This document shows, in pieces, positions 16,486-25,881 of a stretch of DNA of 64,000 nucleotides. Each line of letters opens with the position of its first letter. Within the stretch, counting starts at the first letter, position 1. Made by a program: the position numbers and the translations under genes. Source of the DNA: Fluoribacter gormanii (GTDB taxonomy: Bacteria > Pseudomonadota > Gammaproteobacteria > Legionellales > Legionellaceae); contig NZ_FTNL01000013.1 in the NCBI RefSeq assembly GCF_900156395.1, forward strand, positions 1-64,000, given 5' to 3'. The notes below the pieces were generated by a model that saw only the letters and a program-made list of their open reading frames with translations, made no database searches and had not been told where the DNA came from.

Positions 16486-18375
16486 CTAATTCGCTAATTG
16501 CTTAAAATTAATAGTATATTCGTTGTTCCAATGCCAATTGTTTTTCTGATTTGTTGCAATGACCAGGGATTTTACTTTTTTGATATCTAATTCGTTATTG
16601 TTCTTATAAAGTAATGAGAACTCAACTGTACTTTCAATAAGAGGCGAAAGAAGGAACGTTGATTTTGCCATGTTTGCAACAAGACGATACTGTCTTGTCG
16701 CACCATTATTTAGATACATAGTAATGTGTAATTGTTGTGGTTTAAAGACAATCGTTGCTAAAGCTCCCAGGATGTTAGGGGTTAACTCAATTTCAGCAAA
16801 TAGTAATTGTGTTTCTGGTATTTCGACTTGCTCACCAAGAGAATAAGACTCTCTTTTTAATAAAATGATATTTTTTTTATGTTCATGTTTCTTCTTACGG
16901 AGGAATAGAAAATTATTGGTGGAGTGAATAGGTTGGTAATTAGTCAGTAGCAAGGGCCAACTTGCACCATCCTCCAAAGACGGGACTCGCTGATCAATCG
17001 GTTCAATCTTAAAAATGATGTTATCAGGTTTATGCTTTCCTTGAAGATGTTTGCTGTTGTCCGCAGCCAAATCTGGATTGAAAACAGAGTAGCTCTGAAA
17101 AATTGGGCGTGGTGCCCAAATATTTTGAGAGGATATTAAGTAGGTTTGATCGTATGAATAAATATCAGTAGTGCCTTGTAAAACAGGAAAATCAGCTTGA
17201 TTACGTATGAAGTTCATAGTGAGCGCAAAGTTTTTTTCGAGCCAGGAAAAATCCTGTATTCTGTTTTTAAAGCCATGCCATGCTGAAGAATAAGTAGAGA
17301 TGAAGTTATCCCGGAGTGATATGTTTGTATACTGACTATTAATGGAGAACCAAGCATTTAATGAAACAACAATGAGCAGATAGCTTGGCCAGGAGTTAAT
17401 AATATGGGGTAAAAATAATGTTGCAAGAAAAACAGAAGTTCCAGGTATAAAGGCATGACCCAAATGGCGTGTAAAACCGGTTTTGAACGAAACGAATAAA
17501 AAAATAAAATACACGCTCAATAAAAATATTTTTAGAGTAACTGGCATTTGTTTGTTCAAAAAAATGGTTAAGAAAATTAACGAACAGGTAAGCAGATACA
17601 AAATGACTTCTTTCATATTTCCATCAGACGACATTGCTTCAGTAAATTCTGATGCGATAAAAAGTGAGCTGGTGAGGTAATCTGGTAAGGTAAGCAGAGA
17701 TTGTCCCGCTGCTAGCCAAAATACGATGATTGTTATTGAAGGAGAAACAAGGCAAATCAATGCAAGTTTATTTTCATTATTGGCGAGAAAAAAAATGAAA
17801 CAAAGAAACAGCATAAGAAGGCAAGTAATTAGCATTGACCCTTTGATTAACGCCAGTAAGCCAAATGGAGCGAAGAGATAAAAAGCAAACAATAAAAGAT
17901 AATGGCCTGTAATCTTATGTTTTAACGACTTGATTTTTAAACTGCACAATCCTGCAAGCAATGGATAAGAAAGAAATAGAGAATCCCGTGAATAAATCAT
18001 TCCTAAAAATGGCACGCAATAAATTAGAGCCAAATACCATTTATTTTTTTTCATTAGAAAAAGCAAGCACCCCCAGTAAGTGAGCGCTAAGTATAGACAT
18101 CCTACAATCATCATCAGATCAGTAGCTGGATGATAAGCTTTTGTATAAAGTGATGAATAGGGACCCAAGGTAAATATTATTTCCTTACCAAAAGCCAATC
18201 CTTGAGCGACAGCTTGGTTTAATCCAAGTGCCCATGAAGGATCAATTCCTGGAGCTGGCATTTTGGGAGAAAGGGGGACAAAAGTACTTATGAGAGTAAG
18301 TAACAGCAACAATTGAGCCATAAAATCAAAGGGTTTATTTATTTTTTCAAGCAGTATCGTTGGTATGTTCCTCAA
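16486..18375 (-). CDS. Polytopic membrane protein, possible GT-C-like glycosyltransferase
   Basis: About 629 residues with roughly 11-13 hydrophobic segments in the first 400 residues, then a soluble C-terminal domain of ~220 residues. The first outer loop reads DPSWALGLNQAVAQG then GKEIIFTLGPYSSLYT. This resembles the conserved acidic first loop of membrane proteins with GT-C-like topology, but no GT family motif is certain. The longest frame starts at a TTG (18375); the next in-frame ATG is at 18321 and neither has a clear ribosome binding site, so the start is uncertain. Monocistronic by context. Function unknown. Confidence 0.75.
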   Translation of the reverse strand: MRNIPTILLEKINKPFDFMAQLLLLLTLISTFVPLSPKMPAPGIDPSWALGLNQAVAQGLAFGKEIIFTLGPYSSLYTKAYHPATDLMMIVGCLYLALTYWGCLLFLMKKNKWYLALIYCVPFLGMIYSRDSLFLSYPLLAGLCSLKIKSLKHKITGHYLLLFAFYLFAPFGLLALIKGSMLITCLLMLFLCFIFFLANNENKLALICLVSPSITIIVFWLAAGQSLLTLPDYLTSSLFIASEFTEAMSSDGNMKEVILYLLTCSLIFLTIFLNKQMPVTLKIFLLSVYFIFLFVSFKTGFTRHLGHAFIPGTSVFLATLFLPHIINSWPSYLLIVVSLNAWFSINSQYTNISLRDNFISTYSSAWHGFKNRIQDFSWLEKNFALTMNFIRNQADFPVLQGTTDIYSYDQTYLISSQNIWAPRPIFQSYSVFNPDLAADNSKHLQGKHKPDNIIFKIEPIDQRVPSLEDGASWPLLLTNYQPIHSTNNFLFLRKKKHEHKKNIILLKRESYSLGEQVEIPETQLLFAEIELTPNILGALATIVFKPQQLHITMYLNNGATRQYRLVANMAKSTFLLSPLIESTVEFSLLYKNNNELDIKKVKSLVIATNQKNNWHWNNEYTINFKQLAN

Positions 18376-18459
18376 TGTAGGTATCCATAATTTTAATTTT
18401 TTAGTAGTGTAGCTTGGGTGATATAATGGAACAACCCTCTCATCATGTGTATCTGGGTG

Positions 18460-18545
18460 AAAAGAAGTATAACCCGAGTTGGGACGTTATGTTCACATCC
18501 TGAATCCCTGGGTTACGCTTTTGTTGTACCAACCTACCAGATATT
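18460..18545. repeat. Decayed palindromic intergenic repeat
   Basis: The gap between the membrane-protein gene and the copper oxidase gene contains AACCCGAG (18471-18478) opposed by CCCTGGGTT (18506-18514). GTTACGCTTTTG and CCAACCTACC follow. These words resemble Legionella-type short palindromes (GGGTTACGC...CCAACCTAC). Symmetry is imperfect, so this is probably an old copy. Confidence 0.35.
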
Positions 18546-18553
18546 TACGTTTT

Positions 18554-21010
18554 CTATAACAGGAATGTCAGTCCTAAAGAAACTGTATTCGAAATGTCTG
18601 GAGTCGTGCTTGTATCTTCAATTGTTTTAAACGCACCATAATCATGTTCGTTTTCATACTCAACAAATAAACTTAGACCAGGTAAAAGTCGATAATAAGG
18701 TCTTACTGTATAACGCATCTGATTCAAACCACCGCCAATTTGAGCATTGACTACGGTTTTAGTAGCTAAAATACTGCGAATACCAGTTCTTATCAAAAAA
18801 TTATTAATAATTTGCGTATCTCGCGATAGTTCAATATCAAATTTAACGCTGCCAGCATAAAAATAAGTTCTTATATCAGTATCAATGAAAAAAGGCATTA
18901 ATCCTTCAAGACCTAGGCCTGCTTGCCAATAAGGTTTATTGGCTGGTTGATTAAAATAGTTCACTCCACCTTTAACCGCCCAAAACTGACTGATTAAATG
19001 CCAGTAAAATATATCAACATCCGCATTTTCAACTACACCCTTGTACATTTCTGCATCGTTAGTAAATAATTCTAATTTATTATAATCAGGACCATACATG
19101 CCCTTGTAAGTAAGACGTTGAGAGTTGTGTAATGGATCTGCCCCCACATCAAGAAGTGTTGCAAACCAAAATCCTGCACCATGAGCCATAGGGTGCTTTA
19201 TCAAATTTAAATTTATCGGCTTAATTGATTCATCGACTCGAATAATGGGACGGTTATAATAAGCGGTATCTTTTTCAATGGCTTCTGGTTTAGCTTTACC
19301 TTCTGCTATGTTGATTATGGTTGTATACTGAAAGACCCGGTTCATTCCCGTCATCATATGGTAAAGCATATGACAATGGAAAAACCATTGGCCACTTGCA
19401 TCAGTATCGACATCTGCAGTTATTGTGGCTCCCGGTGGAATATCTAGGGTATGCTTCAAAGGATCATAGGCATCCTTTCCGGTTCGTAAAATGAACCAAT
19501 GACCATGAATATGCATTGGATGATGCATCATCGATGTATTAGTAAATACAAAACGATAACGTTTCCCGGGTTTCAACGGAATTGGTTTAGCCTTATATCC
19601 TGGCACACCATTGATGAACCAGATATATTGTCCCATATAGCCAAATAACTCCAAATTAATTACTCCTTCTACAGGTTTATTTGGATTATTGGTGGGAACT
19701 GCAGCAGTCAAATCACGATACTTTGTTTCCAGTGATGTCATATAAGATGAGTCAGAAGGGGATATTGTATCCTTAAATCGAGTTGGTTCAGTAGGCATTA
19801 TCATGCTCATGGAATGATCCATGTTCATAGAGTGTGTTTGTTTCATTGAAGACTGTGATGTATTTTGTTTTTGTTGACTCATAGGTAGGCTACCATGATA
19901 CATACCACCCATCATAATATTCATCATTTCTCTACTGACAGGGATAGGCTCCGGGAACTGTTTGACTTGACCGAAATCAACAGGTTGATTTGGTGCTGTT
20001 TTTAAAGCGCCATATGCATTTCCTACGGCGTCTTTTGATCCTGCGTAAATGATATAGGGTTTACTTTTTTCTATTTTTATTAAAACATCATAGGTTTCAG
20101 CAGGAGAAATCGTTAATTCTTTAGTCGAATAAGGTTTTACATCGTTTCCATCAGCTTGTACGACAATCATGTTAGAACCAGGTATTTTGATACGGAATAT
20201 TGTGCTACTTCCAGCATCAATAAATCGCAGTCGAACAATATCACCTACTTTAACGGGTGCGCTCCATGGGGCGTCATTAGGATGTCCATTCATTAAAAAA
20301 GTATCGAAGGCAACATCACTTATATCATAAATACTCATGCGCATTTGCTGCATGCTTTTATAATCGGTAAGGAGACTTTGTCGTTCACTTTTAGATGCAT
20401 TACGATAATCATGAATAAATTTTGCAAGTGATGGTTGTAGCGGAAAACGAGGAGAATAATAATCTCCGGATTTTTTTAGATTAGCTAAAACCTGGTCTGG
20501 TTTGGTATTAATCCAATCTGATAAAACGATTACGTAATCTTTAGTATAGGTATAACCGGGCGGTTTTTTAGAAGCAATCAAAAAAGCGCCATACAAACCT
20601 TGTTGCTCTTCCAAACCGGAATGTGCATGGTACCAATAAGTTCCAGATTGCTTTAAAGTAAATTGATAGCGAAAAAATCCGCCTGGCGGAATTTCAGTTT
20701 GTGCAACACCCTCCACCCCATCCATTTGCCAAGGTACCAACACACCATGCCAATGCAGAGCTGTGCCTTTATCAAGATGATTGTGCACATTAATAGTCAC
20801 TTGATCGCCTTCTTTAAAACGTAATGTTGGCGCGGGGATTTGATTATTTACAGCAATCGCTTTGGTAGGTTTATTGGCAAAATATACAGTTTTATAACCA
20901 ATTTCTAAATTAATAGTCTTGTGTGCTGCAAATGCAGAAAGTGAGAGCAATAATGGAATCAGGGATATAAAAACATGATATCTTTTAAATTGTGAATTAT
21001 AGAAACCCAT
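18554..21010 (-). CDS. Multicopper oxidase CopA fused to outer-membrane copper resistance protein CopB
   Basis: Single 818-residue frame with two normally separate proteins. Residues 1-28 are a signal peptide (LIPLLLSLSAFAA). Residues ~30-580 are a CopA-type multicopper oxidase with all four copper-ligand clusters: HWHG (86-89), HAH (128-130), HPMHIHGHW and HCHMLYHM. A Met/His-rich insert at ~345-395 (MMGGMYHG, MNMDHSMSM) probably binds Cu(I). Residues ~599-818 match CopB (HPMAHGAGFWFATLLDVGADPL...), a beta-barrel whose C-terminus (GLTFLL) ends in hydrophobic residues as outer-membrane barrels do. CopA oxidises or sequesters periplasmic Cu(I); CopB is its usual outer-membrane partner. The fusion would tether the oxidase to the outer membrane. 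AAAGGA lies before the ATG. No cop regulator or P-type ATPase is nearby. Confidence 0.9.
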   Translation of the reverse strand: MGFYNSQFKRYHVFISLIPLLLSLSAFAAHKTINLEIGYKTVYFANKPTKAIAVNNQIPAPTLRFKEGDQVTINVHNHLDKGTALHWHGVLVPWQMDGVEGVAQTEIPPGGFFRYQFTLKQSGTYWYHAHSGLEEQQGLYGAFLIASKKPPGYTYTKDYVIVLSDWINTKPDQVLANLKKSGDYYSPRFPLQPSLAKFIHDYRNASKSERQSLLTDYKSMQQMRMSIYDISDVAFDTFLMNGHPNDAPWSAPVKVGDIVRLRFIDAGSSTIFRIKIPGSNMIVVQADGNDVKPYSTKELTISPAETYDVLIKIEKSKPYIIYAGSKDAVGNAYGALKTAPNQPVDFGQVKQFPEPIPVSREMMNIMMGGMYHGSLPMSQQKQNTSQSSMKQTHSMNMDHSMSMIMPTEPTRFKDTISPSDSSYMTSLETKYRDLTAAVPTNNPNKPVEGVINLELFGYMGQYIWFINGVPGYKAKPIPLKPGKRYRFVFTNTSMMHHPMHIHGHWFILRTGKDAYDPLKHTLDIPPGATITADVDTDASGQWFFHCHMLYHMMTGMNRVFQYTTIINIAEGKAKPEAIEKDTAYYNRPIIRVDESIKPINLNLIKHPMAHGAGFWFATLLDVGADPLHNSQRLTYKGMYGPDYNKLELFTNDAEMYKGVVENADVDIFYWHLISQFWAVKGGVNYFNQPANKPYWQAGLGLEGLMPFFIDTDIRTYFYAGSVKFDIELSRDTQIINNFLIRTGIRSILATKTVVNAQIGGGLNQMRYTVRPYYRLLPGLSLFVEYENEHDYGAFKTIEDTSTTPDISNTVSLGLTFLL

Positions 21011-21165
21011 TTTGCCATCCTTTAATGCAGTTGCTTTGCTCCTATAGAATTAGACGTTTACAATATCATTTACATCAAAAGGAAAACAGTAGGGGCTTTG
21101 GATTGACACAAAGCATTAAATAGAAAAGAATGTTCGTTAATTAAGGTATATTTGAGTTTTAATTC

Positions 21166-22137
21166 TTATAATATTCTTGGTTTTGCACTGATTGGCTCTT
21201 CATCTAATCGAGTATGAATAAAAGATTCTTCGAGTTTATAGATTTTTTTAATTGCCGCAGCCTCAGTTATTGCCGCATTTGTAGACATTTCGATTTCTAA
21301 AGGAGATAGGTTCAAATGCCGCTGTAACCTGAATAAGGCTTGTGAAAAACTAGTTATTTGTCCATTACTTGCTTCTGCTAATGTTTTTCCTTGATACGCA
21401 TTGTTGAGCATTGGGGCTGAGTATTGCTCTAATCTTTTTGCAATACTCATTGCTTGAAATGCTTGAAGAGATAAATTCCGTCCAACTAAATTAGTTTCAC
21501 TTTGATATTTAAGTAATTCTTGATAAACATTTGCCAATAATAAATAACCTGCTGAGAGATAATATTTTGCGGCGATTTGCGCGTAAAAAATTATTTTTTC
21601 TGCAATCTGATCATCAAATTTATGGCTTAACAACTCTAATCCCCCTTTACATAAAGCATTTAATGCAAAAAAGCATCCATAATTACCGGAGGTCGCCAAA
21701 AACTCTTCCACATCATCATAAAACTGCTGTGTGTGTTCCATGTCCTTAAAAATTTTCCTATAATTTTCATACAGATAAAGTCCTTTTAGCAGATCAAAGC
21801 ATGAAGAAACAGTAGGCATGGGTTGATATTCATGTACTGGTTCATGATTTAATACGGCATGTTCCTTGGGATTAGCACCACAAAGGCGCCACATGTCCTC
21901 CCAGTGAGATTTAAATTCAGGTGCTTTACATATAGCATCAATTTCGGTGTTATTGATAGCAAGCTTGAATAGCACTTCTTGATCTGCTTGTTCAATTATT
22001 TGATTAAAAAAATCAGGGTCTAATCGCTTTTTTAGACTTAATAACTTAATTTGTTGGAATTTTTCTTGATCATTTAACTCAAGAAATTTAGCTAATTGCA
22101 TATTTTGATTCCAAATCGAATTGTTTGAAGAACACAC
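21166..22137 (-). CDS. Hypothetical protein, candidate Dot/Icm effector
   Basis: Unrecognised with certainty; up to 323 residues from a GTG at 22137, or 311 from an ATG at 22101, both with weak ribosome binding sites. Mostly helical in appearance, without signal peptide or membrane segments. Residues ~65-90 (ICKAPEFKSHWEDMWRLCG) have an F-box-like or DUF5630-like helix pattern seen in Legionella-specific proteins; I rate this as a resemblance only. The middle part (FYAQIAAKYYLSAGYLLLANVYQELLKY) looks like alpha-solenoid or TPR-like helices. The C-terminus RLDEEPISAKPRIL is acidic then basic. It follows the flavoprotein-like gene by 45 bases and may be co-transcribed with it. Confidence 0.7.
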   Translation of the reverse strand: MCSSNNSIWNQNMQLAKFLELNDQEKFQQIKLLSLKKRLDPDFFNQIIEQADQEVLFKLAINNTEIDAICKAPEFKSHWEDMWRLCGANPKEHAVLNHEPVHEYQPMPTVSSCFDLLKGLYLYENYRKIFKDMEHTQQFYDDVEEFLATSGNYGCFFALNALCKGGLELLSHKFDDQIAEKIIFYAQIAAKYYLSAGYLLLANVYQELLKYQSETNLVGRNLSLQAFQAMSIAKRLEQYSAPMLNNAYQGKTLAEASNGQITSFSQALFRLQRHLNLSPLEIEMSTNAAITEAAAIKKIYKLEESFIHTRLDEEPISAKPRIL

Positions 22138-22182
22138 AATATATTAATATTTTCCCTATACAAAATGAAGAACATAAGCGGC

Positions 22183-24282
22183 TTATGTTCTTATCTCAGT
22201 AATTAATTGTACACCCTGTTCCTCTTTTTCTATAGTAGCCTTAGATGTTTTCTCAGCATGGACAGATGAAACGAAGATATCCGCATCTTTTGTTGTTCTT
22301 CGTGGGCCAAGCCAGGACAAGAGTTGTTGTTTCGATTTAGTTGAAACAGCGTGGCTCTCTGTTTTCAATGCTAGATGTCCATGTCCTTTAATTTCAATGA
22401 TTTGATCCAGTTTATGTTTCGTTAAAAGAGCTTGAATCATTGAATGTGATGCACCACAAGTACTTGCTTTTCTTGCATTTAACAAGTCTTCTACGAAACT
22501 TGCAGCCACTTTTTCTTCAACGCCCGCCTTTTCTAAATATTTAATGATTAAATATTGGCTATCCATGTTCGCATTAATGCTGTTTGGGTTAAGGCCTCGC
22601 AAAAAATTATAACACTTGATTTGTGCTCTGGAAGGAGGCATTGATCCAGGACCTACATCACCTCCAATGTTTTCTGATTGGAGCCATTTCCAGGTAGCAT
22701 TCATATATTCTTTTTCTCGAACTGCCATGGCGGCTGCACCAAAGAAAATTACTTTTTTATCAGGTGAGCATACATTAAGTACCATATTATTTTTATCATA
22801 CACAAGTGATAGATCGTCTTCGATTTCCTTGCAAATGCCTCGCATAAGATTATCATCTTGTCCAACAGAGTAAATTAATTGGTCACATTCAATAGATAAT
22901 GCTTTCGTTTTTTTCTTAGCAGTTGTAGCAATGGATCTATCGGTTATAAATAATAATAATAATTTTCCATTTTTTTGAGGTTCAATTTTTATTAATTCAG
23001 CATGCATTAATTCTCCACGTGATTGTGCAGAGGATAATGCAGTAGTAGCAAGTTTACCCGTTCCGGCTTTATCAAATTGCCTTGCTATCCAGATAACAGA
23101 GTTTTGTTGATTGGTTTCATCAAACTCCATATCTTCAGTTCGTTTATCATGGCCAAAAAATCCTTTTCTATAGCATGCCGCAGCAGTTCCCCCACCTCCG
23201 TAGATCACTATTTTTCTTGGTGCCTTAGCATGTTCCTCTGTATCCGTTAAAATAAATTGATTACCATCCACAATCGGTGTGAATCCTTTCTTAAGATCCA
23301 ATTTGTTTAAGCAATCGAATTCAGCTGATGAGAGTAGGGAGCCTGAAATGATATTTCGTGCAGGCCCAAGACCTGTACAAATTTTCAGTTCGTTTGCATA
23401 GATATTTTTTGCTCCATTAGGTATTTTCACAACCAAGCGATATTCCTGATCTGGAGACTCCCAATCACCTAAATGATTACTTCTTTTTTCAACCCTTAAT
23501 ACAGTGGCACGTAACAAAGGAGCTTCAGTAAAGCCAAGATTCACCTGATTTGCCTGGTAGACATGACGACCATTAGCATGAGGATTTTTTTGATAATAAT
23601 CTGTTGGCAAATAAATGGATGGGTTTTCTTTACATTCTGTTCGCTCAAGAATGCTGTGAGGTTGAGCGAGTGTGTAATCATGTTTCCAATTACCTGGATC
23701 TGCACCGATGATTAAAATTGGAGGAAGTTCCCCCTGAGCTAATTGTGCTTGGCTGGTTCCATGATATTCTTTATATTGTTCAAGCCAAAGAGTAGTACCA
23801 GTATCACCTGAACCAATGATAATTTGTGGGACCACTGCAAATTCCTTATGTGTTAACACCTGCAAAATACTACCACTGATTTGCTGTACTTTTTCTTGAG
23901 CCATTTCAAGGCGATCATAACCTTTTGTTACTTTGGTTAAATCATCTTCAACTGATGGTTCTACAGCGGTTTTGTGAATTGTCCCAACATCGTTCTTTCC
24001 CCTTTCGCTACTGATAAAGTTATCTATAATCTCTTCCTTTAGCGTGATTTTATAATCATATACATTATTGTAAGTTGTAATTGCTTTTTTGAGTATTTGA
24101 ACGCATTGTTCTGGTGTATAGGCTTCTTTAAAAATGTGTTTATTTTGCTGGATTTGCTCAATAAGCAGATCAAAATTAGCTATTAAATCTTGAGTGGTAC
24201 GGATTAAATTATGATTTAGTAACGTACAAATATAGTTTATCTCGTTTTGCCTAATGTCTTTAGGAATTGAGCTTTTACCCAT
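22183..24282 (-). CDS. Large FAD/NAD(P)-binding Rossmann-type protein, candidate effector
   Basis: 699 residues, soluble. Two nucleotide-binding glycine motifs are visible: IIIGSGDTGTTLWLEQY near residue 160 and KIVIYGGGGTAAACYRKGF near residue 360. A late LNVCSPDKKVIFFGAAAMA segment resembles the last strand-turn of flavin reductases and monooxygenases. The arrangement suggests an FAD-plus-NAD(P) two-Rossmann fold like that of N-hydroxylating monooxygenases, with extra N-terminal helices (1-150) and a C-terminal region of ~130 residues. The substrate is unknown. The start has a very strong ribosome binding site (GAGGTGA). The C-terminus has KEEQGVQLITEIRT, mildly E-block-like. No homologue is recognised with certainty. 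Confidence 0.75.
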   Translation of the reverse strand: MGKSSIPKDIRQNEINYICTLLNHNLIRTTQDLIANFDLLIEQIQQNKHIFKEAYTPEQCVQILKKAITTYNNVYDYKITLKEEIIDNFISSERGKNDVGTIHKTAVEPSVEDDLTKVTKGYDRLEMAQEKVQQISGSILQVLTHKEFAVVPQIIIGSGDTGTTLWLEQYKEYHGTSQAQLAQGELPPILIIGADPGNWKHDYTLAQPHSILERTECKENPSIYLPTDYYQKNPHANGRHVYQANQVNLGFTEAPLLRATVLRVEKRSNHLGDWESPDQEYRLVVKIPNGAKNIYANELKICTGLGPARNIISGSLLSSAEFDCLNKLDLKKGFTPIVDGNQFILTDTEEHAKAPRKIVIYGGGGTAAACYRKGFFGHDKRTEDMEFDETNQQNSVIWIARQFDKAGTGKLATTALSSAQSRGELMHAELIKIEPQKNGKLLLLFITDRSIATTAKKKTKALSIECDQLIYSVGQDDNLMRGICKEIEDDLSLVYDKNNMVLNVCSPDKKVIFFGAAAMAVREKEYMNATWKWLQSENIGGDVGPGSMPPSRAQIKCYNFLRGLNPNSINANMDSQYLIIKYLEKAGVEEKVAASFVEDLLNARKASTCGASHSMIQALLTKHKLDQIIEIKGHGHLALKTESHAVSTKSKQQLLSWLGPRRTTKDADIFVSSVHAEKTSKATIEKEEQGVQLITEIRT

Positions 24283-24488
24283 TGTTCACCTCACCGGGCT
24301 GTTTAAAACTTGCGCATATAGCGAATAACTGTATCAAAAAAGTATTAAGAAAATATTAATTAGACAGGGTGGTTGCTTATTTTTCTTTTGATAAATGGAA
24401 TATCTCAGCAAAGAAACACTTAAAAAATTGGCATTTAAAATTCATCTTGAATAAGATAAGACTAAATTTCTAAGATAATAGTTATAAA

Positions 24489-25181
24489 ATGTCACGAACT
24501 GAACGATTATTGGACTTGATTCAGATATTAAGACGGCACCGTTTTCCAGTAAGTGGATTATTGCTTGCCCAGGAGTTAGGAATTAGCCTCCGTACTTTGT
24601 ATCGAGATATTTCGATGTTGAAAGGACAGGGCGCTCCAATTGAAGGGGAGGCTGGCATGGGGTATATGCTGCGACCAGGATTTAACCTTCCCCCGCTTAT
24701 GTTTACTACCGATGAAATTGAAGCTATAGTTCTTGGATCACGCTGGGTCGCGGATCGAACAGACACTCAGCTCAAATTTGCTGCACAGAATGCACTGGCT
24801 AAAATCGCAGCGGTACTTCCCAATGAATTACGTGAACAATTAGAAATTTCTGGACTTCTTATTGCTCCAGGAAAGGTCGCCGAAGGTAAAGATTCTGATT
24901 TAATTTTAATTAGAAAAGCAATACGACTGGAAAAAAAACTACAATTGATCTATCAAGATGTAAATGTACGCTCTTCCGAACGGATTATTTGGCCATTAGC
25001 ACTGGGTTTTTTTGACCAAGTCCGTATTCTTATTGCATGGTGCGAACTAAGACAAGATTTTCGACATTTTCGAACAGATCGTATTATTGAATTAAATCTA
25101 ACAGAAATAGGTTATCCTGAACGCCGTCAATCTCTTTTAAAAAAATGGAAGGCAACTCTTGCTGAAAGTAAGTCTCAATAA
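24489..25181 (+). CDS. YafY/WYL-family transcriptional regulator
   Basis: DNA-binding regulator of 230 residues. The N-terminal HTH_11 domain (RLLDLIQILRRHRFPVSGLLLAQELGISLRTLYRDI) is followed by the typical GYMLRPGFNLPPLMFT linker. A WYL-type ligand-binding domain occupies ~140-225 (IWPLALGFFDQVRILIAWCELRQDFRHFR). In this protein the eponymous W-Y-L triplet reads differently, as IAWCEL. WYL domains sense nucleotides or other small ligands. Divergent from the flavoprotein gene and upstream of the EVE and GyrI-like genes, which it may regulate (inference). Confidence 0.9.
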   Translation: MSRTERLLDLIQILRRHRFPVSGLLLAQELGISLRTLYRDISMLKGQGAPIEGEAGMGYMLRPGFNLPPLMFTTDEIEAIVLGSRWVADRTDTQLKFAAQNALAKIAAVLPNELREQLEISGLLIAPGKVAEGKDSDLILIRKAIRLEKKLQLIYQDVNVRSSERIIWPLALGFFDQVRILIAWCELRQDFRHFRTDRIIELNLTEIGYPERRQSLLKKWKATLAESKSQ

Positions 25182-25281
25182 ACGTTCAGGCTCCTTGTTT
25201 TTGTTAATATAAAGGAGAGAAGGGCGAGTGTTGATTTATTGTTCTTAAGGAATACGATAAAACTATTCTAATTAATAACAT

Positions 25282-25392
25282 ATGAGAGAAGATTTAGATT
25301 GGGACTCATTTGAACTTACATCCGACGAATTAAAAATTATTAAAGAAATCAGTATGAAGAGACGTTTCTCTACTGACAAAAACTGTCACTAG
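25282..25392 (+). CDS. Possible 36-residue peptide
   Basis: Short frame MREDLDWDSFELTSDEL... ending TDKNCH, between the WYL regulator and the EVE gene. It is acidic in the first half and basic in the second, and has no clear ribosome binding site. It could be a small toxin/antitoxin-like peptide, an old gene end, or chance. Reported because the 255-base gap has nothing else. Confidence 0.2.
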   Translation: MREDLDWDSFELTSDELKIIKEISMKRRFSTDKNCH

Positions 25393-25436
25393 TTTCGATT
25401 ACACTTGTAACCTCTCTAATAAATTGGCAAAGAATT

Positions 25437-25862
25437 ATGACTAAAAATTGGCTGGCAGTTGCTTGTGCAGAACATGTTCGTTTGGGTAAACAAAAAGGAA
25501 TTATGCAAGTATGTCATGGTAAACGTGCTCCTCTAGCTCGGATACATCCAAATGACGTTGTTATCTATTACTCACCAACAGTTAGTTTTAAAGGTAAAGA
25601 CAGATTGCGTTCATTTACAGCAATCGGAGTTGTAAATTCCGGGGAACCGTATCAAGTTGAAATGAGTCAAGACTTTCATCCTTTTCGACGCAATGTACAG
25701 TGGGCGAGGGCGCTTGAAATACCCATTGCTCCCTTAATTCATAATCTTGATTTTACAAAGAATAATAAAAATTGGGGTTATCAGTTGCGGTATGGATTAA
25801 TTCCAATAAGTGAACACGATAAATCAATTATTGATGCTGCTATGCAGGCTCAATGGTTATAA
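25437..25862 (+). CDS. EVE domain protein
   Basis: 141-residue protein of the EVE/UPF0310 family, related to PUA and YTH folds that bind modified bases. The start TKNWLAVACAEHVRLGKQKGIMQVCHGKRAPL is characteristic, as are NDVVIYYSP and RSFTAIGVVNSGEPYQ. EVE proteins are thought to recognise modified nucleobases. The gene stop overlaps the upstream region of the GyrI-like gene (20-base gap), so the two are co-transcribed. The combination with a WYL regulator is common in mobile or stress gene sets. Confidence 0.9.
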   Translation: MTKNWLAVACAEHVRLGKQKGIMQVCHGKRAPLARIHPNDVVIYYSPTVSFKGKDRLRSFTAIGVVNSGEPYQVEMSQDFHPFRRNVQWARALEIPIAPLIHNLDFTKNNKNWGYQLRYGLIPISEHDKSIIDAAMQAQWL

Positions 25863-25881
25863 ATTGAAGAGAGAACGCATT

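Noticed and set aside
22183-24282. Possible N-myristoylation signal at MGKSSIP
   Set aside because: The residue at position 6 is Ile, whereas the consensus requires Ser or Thr there.
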